This document shows positions 31,105 to 37,470 of a stretch of 37,470 nucleotides of DNA, in pieces. Under the pieces are notes generated by a model. It worked only from the letters and a program-made list of their open reading frames with translations, was not told the DNA's origin and made no database searches. Each line of letters starts with the position of its first letter. Position 1 is the first letter of the stretch. The DNA is taken from positions 1,427 through 38,896 of the forward strand of contig NMRA01001218.1 in the NCBI GenBank assembly GCA_002633005.1, given 5' to 3'. A program made the translations under genes and the position numbers. This DNA comes from Phoronis australis (Eukaryota; Phoronida; Phoronidae).

Positions 31105-32131
31105 GTATGTCTCATTCAGTATCGAGTGTAAAAGAAATCCGAATTGATGGTCCAGCAGAGTAGAGCTATCTTGATGAAAAACAATGTGATGAAAAATGGA
31201 AAATCAAACAGCACTTAAGCATCTTTTTGGTAATATTCAAGTATTTAAAAAGACACTTTCGTAGCCCTGGCTGTTCTCATTCGACACTTGTTGAGGCGAA
31301 TGATTTGAATGTCAACTTTTTTGCTTATAACATGGCTGTGGTTGACATGTATTTTTAGTGAAGATATTTAGTTTTGATAATCGTGTAGTCGTGTACTATA
31401 TGTATTTGGCAATGCTATGTTGAACTGTCGGTCAGCCATTTAAATTTGTCAGAATATATTGATTACAACTAGTAATAGCATGTCTTCCTCCTAAGCTCAT
31501 TTTAGAAAATACCACCATTGGACAATTAACAATTTGCTCATACTGTCTATAGTATGTGGGTCTGTTAGTAATGTGCTCTGTCATAGCAAACTGCTTCAGC
31601 AGTATGTGTCAGTGCGCACAAAATGTATTGTCAACTGGTCCATGTATCTCTGTGGTGATACTATCTACAATAAAAACATCTCCACAATGACATTGATACA
31701 CATAATTATTTAGGTGTCATTGTGATGAAGCTGTGCCTGTATGCAAATGTGGGCTCATTCTGCATACCACGATGTGTAAAAACCCTGGCTTATATAATGA
31801 GTAAAATGAAAGTGCTTATTTTAAAAATAACGTGAGAATGAAACTTTATTGCTTTGAAACCAGTAAACGGTGTCGAGTTTTGAATGGAGGTGTTAACTAC
31901 GAATGAATAGATGATGCATATACAGAATGAGATATGCATGTGTACAATGAAATGGAAAACTTACACCCATGTGCTTATGTGTGAAATATGTAAGCAAAAT
32001 ATAGTTTCTGAAAAAAAAAAGAAATACAGTTATGGCACATGGTTCTAATTACTCGACTGTGCAGGAGAACATTATTTTATAATTGTCTTTTCAATGTATT
32101 GCGAATAAATTGATTTTATTTTATTTTACAG
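31105..32131. other. Intron 4
   Basis: A 1027-bp AT-rich intron ending in a T-rich tract and acceptor attttattttacag (AG 32130-32131). No gene or clear repeat is seen. Confidence 0.7.
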
Positions 32132-35100
32132 GGGAGCGTTGTTTGGACCTGAAGCATTAAAATGCTTGTCAGCTGTGGGCAACTCAAGTCAAGATCAAGA
32201 ACTGTTACAGAAATTGGGAATTTGCCAAGAGCTGCGCTTGAGTTTGTTGAACTTAAAGAGCAAGGAGGTTCCTGGAGGACTGACTCTTTGTCAAAGTTTA
32301 GTGAACCTTGATATGTCATGTAATGAACTGACTTCTATTCCAGATGGCATTTTTTCGCTGTCGCATCTAGAATCATTGAATTTGTCTCTCAACAGGCTTA
32401 CAGAAATACCTTCTGACATAAAAGCACTGGCAGAATTGAAAGATGTTAACCTGTCTCACAATCAGAAATTAAGAGACATTACTTCAGTCTGTCAATGTAT
32501 CAAACTGCGAAGGTTAGTGGTACATGACAACCAGTTAGTGAATATTCCAGTTGAAATAGTGAATATCATAGAGCTGGAGGAGATTGATTTATCAAATAAT
32601 CATATCAGAGACTTTGATTCACTGGTTACTTGTGCCAAACTGAGAAAGGTATTATTATGGGTTAACAAGTTGGGGATTATTCCAGCTGAAGTAGGGAAGC
32701 TGAGTGAATTGGAAGAGATTGATTTATCAAATAATCAGATCAGAGACTTTGATTCACTGGTAACTTGTGCCAAACTGAGAAAGGTATTATTACGGGGTAA
32801 CAAGTTGAGGAGTATTCCAGCTGAAGTAGGGAAGCTGAGTGAATTGGAAGAGATTGATTTGTCATGTAATAAGATCAGAGACTTTGATTCACTGGTTACG
32901 TGTGCCAAACTGAGAAAGGTATCATTACACTCTAACACGTTGGCGAGTATTCCAGCCGAAGTAGGGAAGCTGAGTGAATTGGAGGAGATTGATTTGTCAA
33001 ATAATCAGATCAGAGACTTTGATTCACTGGTTACTTGTGCCAAACTGAGAAAGGTATTATTACGGGGTAACAAGTTGGGGAGTATTCCAGCTGAAGTAGG
33101 GAAGCTGAGTGAATTGGAGGAGATTGATTTGTCAAATAATCAGATCAGAGACTTTGATTCACAGGTAACTTGTGCCAAAGTGAGAAAGGTATTATTACGG
33201 GGTAACAAGTTGAGGAGTATTCCAGCTGAAGTAGGGAAGCTGAGTGAATTGGACGAGATTGATTTATCATGTAATAAGATCAGAGACTTTGATTCACTGG
33301 TTACTTTTGCCAAAGTGAGAAAGGTATCATTACATCATAACAAGTTGGCGAGTATTCCAGCCGAAGTAGGGAAGCTGAGTGAATTGGAAGAGATTGATTT
33401 ATCAGATAATCAGATCAGAGACTTTGATTCACTGGTAACTTGTGCCAAACTGAGAAAGGTATTATTATGGGGTAACAAGTTGGGGAGTATTGCAGCCGAA
33501 GTAGGGAAGCTGAGTGAATTGGAAGACATTGATTTATCAGATAATCAGATCAGAGAGTTTGATTCACTGGTTATTTGTGCCAAACTGAGAAAGGTATTAT
33601 TACAGGGTAACAAGTTGGGGAGTATTCCAGCCGAAGTAGGGAAGCTGAGTGAATTGGAAGAGATTGATTTATCAGATAATCAGATCAGAGACTTTGATTC
33701 ACTGGTAACTTGTGCCAAACTGAGAAAGGTATTATTATGGGGTAACAAGTTGGGGAGTATTGCAGCCGAAGTAGGGAAGCTGAGTGAATTGGAAGACATT
33801 GATTTATCAGATAATCAGATCAGAGAGTTTGATTCACTGGTTATTTGTGCCAAACTGAGAAAGGTATTATTACAGGGTAACAAGTTGGGGAGTATTCCAG
33901 CCGAAGTAGGGAAGCTGAGTGAATTGGAAGAGATTGATTTATCAGATAATCAGATCAGAGACTTTGATTCACTGGTAACTTGTGCCAAACTGAGAAAGGT
34001 ATTATTACGGGGTAACAAGTTGGGGAGTATTCCAGCCGAAGTAGGGAAGCTGAGTGAATTGGAAGAGATTGATTTATCAGATAATCAGATCAGCGACTTT
34101 GATTCACTGGTTACTTGTGCCAAACTGAGAAAGGTATTATTACGGGTTAACAACTTGGGGAGTATTCCAGCTGAAGCAGGGAAGCTGAGTGAATTGGAAG
34201 AGATTAATTTATCAGATAATCATATCAGAAAGTTTGATTCACTGGTTACTTGTGCCAAACTGAGAGAGGTGATACTGTCGTGTAATCTGATCAAAGTTAT
34301 TCCACCCAGTATTGGAAATATGAAGCAGCTTGAGAACCTTGACCTATCCAATGATGAGATGAGAGGATTTCCTCGGTTGCCGTATAATTTCCTTGATGAA
34401 ACTGATGATACATGCAATGACATCTGTAGCCTCCCAGATGAAGTATGCCAGTTAAAGAAACTAAGATTTCTTGACTTGCAGAACAATTCATTACATCAAC
34501 TTCCAATCCACATTGATCATTGTGATTCTCTCCAGTTGTTGTGTCTTGATGGTAACCCTTTAACAAGGCCACCTTTGGAAGTATGCGAAAGTGGTGTAAA
34601 GGCCATATTCCAGTATTTCATGGATCTGCGACAAAGTGAAAGCAGGGTCAGAAAACAGCAGGTGGTCTTCCTGGGAGAGACCGGAGCTGGTAAAACTAGC
34701 TTGGCTAGAACATTGGTAAACAATCAGTCATCTTTAGCTGATCCTGCGGACCGCACTCGTGTCCTTGATCGATACGTTTTGAAAGTAAGCAATGATTTAC
34801 AATTACAGATTACGGACTTTGGTGGCCACCATGTCTATGAGTTGGCTCATACATTCTTTTTGACGTCGGAAGTAATTGCTTCATTAGTTGTGGATTTGTC
34901 GCGGTATGATGACGACAACTACATGAATTTCGCGGGTCGGTGGCTGGGTACATTAATGGCCATGTCGTGGAAGTCTACTGTGATTGTTGTTGGAACTCAC
35001 AGTGACTGTTGTGCTGAAGAAGAGATTGAGAGAAAGAAGAAGGACTTGTTAGGTCGCATCAAAGATCAACATCGCAGGATGATCTCTGATGTTGAAGCGC

Positions 35101-36425
35101 AACGGGGAAGAATCATCTTGACAATGAACCAGTATGATGACAAAACAAAGTTCCATGGTTACGTTCGATACCTTGAAGACATTCGCAAGAGCAAGGAAAG
35201 GCACTTGGAATCACTGCGGTCCAACTTCAATTTAATTGACGACATCTTTGTGACGAGTTCGCATTCTCTGCATGGTATTCCAGAATTCAAGTCTCAACTA
35301 CTTACAGTTTGTGACAAAAAGGCAGCAACATTGCCTGGTTTATGGCTGGCAATACAAGACATCATGGATGGGCAGAGTGATGAACCCTGCATAGAGCTCG
35401 AGAAATTCTATGAAATTGTGCGTCGGGGTTTCACTGTTCGTGAGTTGCCTACAGATGATATTCAGCACACTGCTGCAGTGTTACTTTCGTATCAACATCA
35501 GTGTGGAAATTACTTATGGTTTGAAGATGATGAGCAGCTTAAAGCGCATATCTTCCATCGACCTGATTTTGTTGTTGAGTTTTTGAAAGGTATTTTTCAT
35601 CATAACATGGATAGTCAACTGGATCAGAGTAATCAAGATTTTGACTTCACAACTTTCACCAACAAAGGTTTCAAGAAAGCAAAAGAGGATTTCTTGAAGT
35701 GTGGTCTCATTTCAACGGATCTTCTGCGGTGTCTCTTGAAGCGACATGTGAGCGTCGAATCTTTGTTTGACACTTTGTTACATCTCCTGGAAAAATTCTG
35801 TCTATGTTTCCCTGTTCGCAAAATAGACCATGGCAGCATTCTTTGCTTTCCATGGTTCCTTGCCAATGACCAGCCTGATGAGATGAAAGTGAAGTGGCCA
35901 AAGAAGCCAAGCAAACATCAGTACCAAATCGAGTTTCATTTTTCAAGGCAGTGTCCTGAAGCTTTCTTTGAGCTGGCCATTGTTAGGGTGCATCAGTGCT
36001 TTGGACCATTTTTGCGGGATGTTGTGACATGGAAAAATGGTGTTTACTTCCACAAAGGTCACGACAAGATAAGGATGTCCAAAGTATGTGTTAATGACGA
36101 TGTCATTCTACGACTTGCAGTGCGGGGTGAACAAGTTACTAAGTCGTTGTGGCCTAGTTTGATGAAAGCATACCACGCAGTTGTTGGTCTTTTAGTAAGT
36201 AAGTGGCCGGGAGCTTCGTATGACATCTTCTATGTTTGTCCTCATTGTCTATGCTGTGAAGTTGCTGAACCTACTTTGTATCCAGCACATGATCTGCAAA
36301 ACTTTCTGTTTGGTGAAGAATTCCTACCATGTGACAACAGTGATGAAGGGGTTCTAAAAGTGGATGAGGTTGTACCAGGTAATACACTAATAAAGTCACT
36401 ATTCATCAAGTTATCTAGTAAATGA
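32132..36425 (+). CDS. Roco gene exon 5: leucine-rich repeats, Roc and COR-like regions
   Basis: One very large exon. Translation runs in from exon 4, so the first in-exon Met is irrelevant. Domains by spliced residue: LRRs from about 174, including 13 units of 45 residues (287-871), each holding two LRRs, then further LRRs to about 960. The Roc domain has a P-loop GETGAGKTS (989-997), DFGGH (1036-1040) as the G3 motif, and GTHSD (1095-1099) as the G4-like motif. A long linker is followed by a COR-like region rich in CFPWF-type patches, then CPHCLCC (1510-1516). There is no kinase domain, unlike LRRK1/2; the layout fits MFHAS1-like Roco proteins. Roc-COR modules bind GTP and usually dimerise through COR; LRRs bind partners. 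The exon either splices at 36378|gtaata to exon 6 or reads through to TGA 36423-36425 (tail NTLIKSLFIKLSSK). Confidence 0.92.
32569..34323 (+). repeat. Coding tandem repeat: 13 units of exactly 135 bp
   Basis: The block marked by gactttgattcactggt recurs at a fixed 135-bp spacing from about 32610 to 34230, without any indel. Each unit encodes two LRRs: LSELEEIDLSNNQIRDFDSL followed by VTCAKLRKVLLRGNKLRSIP and AEVGK. Units differ mainly at NNQ/DNQ/CNK in the first LRR and at the residues around LLxxN in the second. The very high nucleotide identity, including silent sites, indicates recent amplification or gene conversion. Confidence 0.95.
33361..33900 (+). repeat. Perfect 270-bp duplication inside the LRR array
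   Basis: 33361-33630 and 33631-33900 appear identical over 270 bp (two 135-bp units each). They share marker changes absent elsewhere: GSIAAEVGK, ELEDIDL, IREFDSL and VICAKL. This is a higher-order duplication of a two-unit block, either very recent, kept identical by conversion, or an assembly artefact. Confidence 0.85.
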
Positions 36426-37112
36426 AGAACTGACTTTGAAGTGTGTGTACAGAAAAAATATGGCCATCTGTTGCGATAAGGTCGGAGGACTTTAATTGGG
36501 TGATTTAGAGCACCAATTCTAAGTGTCTTGACGATTCTATCTCAAAGTGGATGTAATTTCTGTGCTTGGAAAGACCTTAGAATTCTGGAGTTGGCTTGTC
36601 ATGAAAGGCCATTATATTTGCCAAATTATATTGTCAAGGAAAAGTGAGCTGTCATTATATCCAAGTATAGAGGATCCTGATGAGTCTGTTTCATGAAAAG
36701 TGGCTTAAATAATTTGTACAAATTTTCACTGTAAGCAAAAGTTATGGATATAACACGAGTGTTAAGTATATTTTATAAATAGTTATGTTGAGCATGAGAC
36801 CAAATTTCTGTCTTAAATCATTTTTCATAAAACAGATCTTAGTAGTATGGTTGAAATCAAAAGTTTAGTTTTAATCAAGTTGCTAAACTGTCAAGCAGTA
36901 AGATTTGGGCCGAGGACTTACACAAAACATTTTTTCTGTGACTTGTATGTGACCTTTGAGAAGTTCCAAATTCTCCCTCTTAATTCTCTAGTTTTAATAA
37001 TTTAGTGAAGGTCATGAAGTTGTAAATATCTTGTAGCCTGTTTAAGAAATTAAACGCGTGTATCGACAAATTTAAATATGACCATGTACATAAGGTTTTA
37101 ATTTGTGTTTAG
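36379..37112. other. Intron 5, or alternative 3' end with a short coding tail and 3' UTR
   Basis: The donor ccag|gtaata at 36379 and acceptor tttgtgtttag at 37111-37112 bound a 734-bp segment. If it is not spliced, translation continues 15 codons to TGA at 36423-36425. A hexamer aataaa lies at about 36389, inside that tail. AT-rich sequence without other features follows. Confidence 0.55.
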
Positions 37113-37183
37113 GTTCCTTTTCTGTACCAACTGAAGGACAGCTGTTTGAGGCACAGAAAGGTTTTGACATTTGTCAGCGAAAG
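37113..37183 (+). CDS. Roco gene exon 6
   Basis: A 71-nt exon from the acceptor tttag to a strong donor gtaaga (37184). Two bases complete the Gly codon begun at 36378, then 23 codons: SFSVPTEGQLFEAQKGFDIC and QRK. The frame is fully open and phase fits exactly, so the spliced form extends the protein beyond the read-through stop at 36425. No known domain is recognised in the short segment. Confidence 0.65.
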
Positions 37184-37337
37184 GTAAGAAGTAATTTAAA
37201 CTGCACTAGTTTTTTATAAACGCTCTAGTTTTCTAGCCAATACTCGACCGTTTTAGGATTGATTTCCGATTCTAGTTTTCATGACTTGTAATGTTCGCTT
37301 CTTGTTTGATTTGTTTTTGCATTGTCCTACCTTGCAG

Positions 37338-37391
37338 TGTCGCACAAAGCAGGTCGAGATAACTTTTGGGCAGATAAAATTGAGTTCATAA
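37338..37391 (+). CDS. Roco gene exon 7: C-terminus of the spliced form
   Basis: The acceptor ctaccttgcag (AG 37336-37337) opens in phase 0: CRTKQVEITFGQIKLSS and TAA (37389-37391). It fits exon 6 directly. A further donor-like site (ctcaag|gtgtgt, about 37407) lies past the stop. If real, this makes a protein of 1597 residues against 1571 for the read-through form. Confidence 0.5.
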   Translation, partial: CRTKQVEITFGQIKLSS

Positions 37392-37470
37392 TTCTTCTTC
37401 TCAAGGTGTGTTAGATTACAGTTTGAAATCCTTAATGTGCCCGTCCCTGTTTGTATTTTAAAGACGGTAT

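Larger units (their letters stand above)
365..37391 (+). other. Gene span: LRR-Roc-COR (Roco) protein with N-terminal CxxCG exons
   Basis: Seven exons joined by GT-AG introns give one open frame of 1598 codons including the stop: 218+66+60+78+4247+71+54 nt. Junction phases agree throughout: exons 1 to 4 each leave two bases, exons 2 to 5 each begin with the one base that completes the codon, exon 5 leaves one base and exon 6 supplies two. Predicted residues: 1-73 exon 1; about 73-141 three CxxCG exons; about 174-960 leucine-rich repeats; P-loop 989-997; Roc to about 1180; COR-like region to about 1500; Cys cluster 1510-1516. Roco proteins of this layout act as GTP-regulated cytoplasmic scaffolds, and the vertebrate relative MFHAS1 is tied to innate signalling. 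That role is carried over by analogy. The assembly of exons 1 to 4 is my inference from splice sites and phase; other exons could exist. Confidence 0.65.

Noticed and set aside
32139-32141. TTG as the start of the large LRR frame
   Set aside because: The frame begins at a splice acceptor (AG 32130-32131), exon 4 joins in phase, and animals rarely initiate at TTG; the codon is internal.
32116-35946. Several minus-strand open frames opposite the LRR-Roc exon
   Set aside because: They are shadows of the strongly biased, repetitive coding strand and have no independent support.

Overview
This is animal nuclear DNA. The main gene has GT-AG introns (one about 15 kb, one about 12 kb). The non-coding sequence is AT-rich and dense in short DNA transposons, and there is one assembly gap. 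The Roco protein type and the repeat types fit an invertebrate deuterostome (hemichordate, echinoderm or cephalochordate). That placement is inference; nothing here fixes the species.

The backbone is one plus-strand gene covering almost the whole window, reconstructed from splice sites and reading frame. Coding exons: 1 (CDS 423-640), 2 (15723-15788), 3 (19232-19291), 4 (31027-31104), 5 (32132-36378, or to a stop at 36425 if the last introns are retained), 6 (37113-37183) and 7 (37338-37391). All exon junctions keep frame. Exons 1 to 4 all end in phase 2, and exons 2, 3 and 4 are symmetric. The spliced model is 1597 residues: a Gly/Asp-rich N-terminus with three copies of a short repeat, three small exons that each supply one CxxCG knuckle, about 33 leucine-rich repeats, then a Roc GTPase-like domain, a COR-like region and a Cys cluster near the C-terminus. 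It is a Roco protein without a kinase domain, closest in layout to MFHAS1-type proteins.

Layout. 1-122: the end of an unidentified reading frame. 365-640: exon 1. 641-15722: intron 1, holding a three-hairpin tandem repeat, a 5.4-kb tandem array of two alternating diverged units (A and B), a 2.4-kb hAT-like element, a 1.4-kb long-inverted-repeat element with a target duplication, a Harbinger-like MITE and a detached fragment of the array. 15723-19291: exons 2 and 3 with duplicated intron modules and two more MITEs. 19292-31026: intron 3, with a Penelope-like remnant, a repeat broken by a poly-G/N gap, a 2.5-kb element with inverted ends, a palindromic MITE, and on the minus strand the coherent 3' part of a nested gene for a small single-pass membrane protein. 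31027-37391: exons 4 to 7.

The points most worth following are: the amplified CxxCG exons, with decayed copies still in the introns; the LRR exon, where 13 units of exactly 135 bp have been homogenised and include a perfect 270-bp duplication; and the A/B array, which repeats YY1-, NRF1- and ETS-like motifs in the first intron. No bacterial-style operon, CRISPR array, rRNA or tRNA gene was seen.
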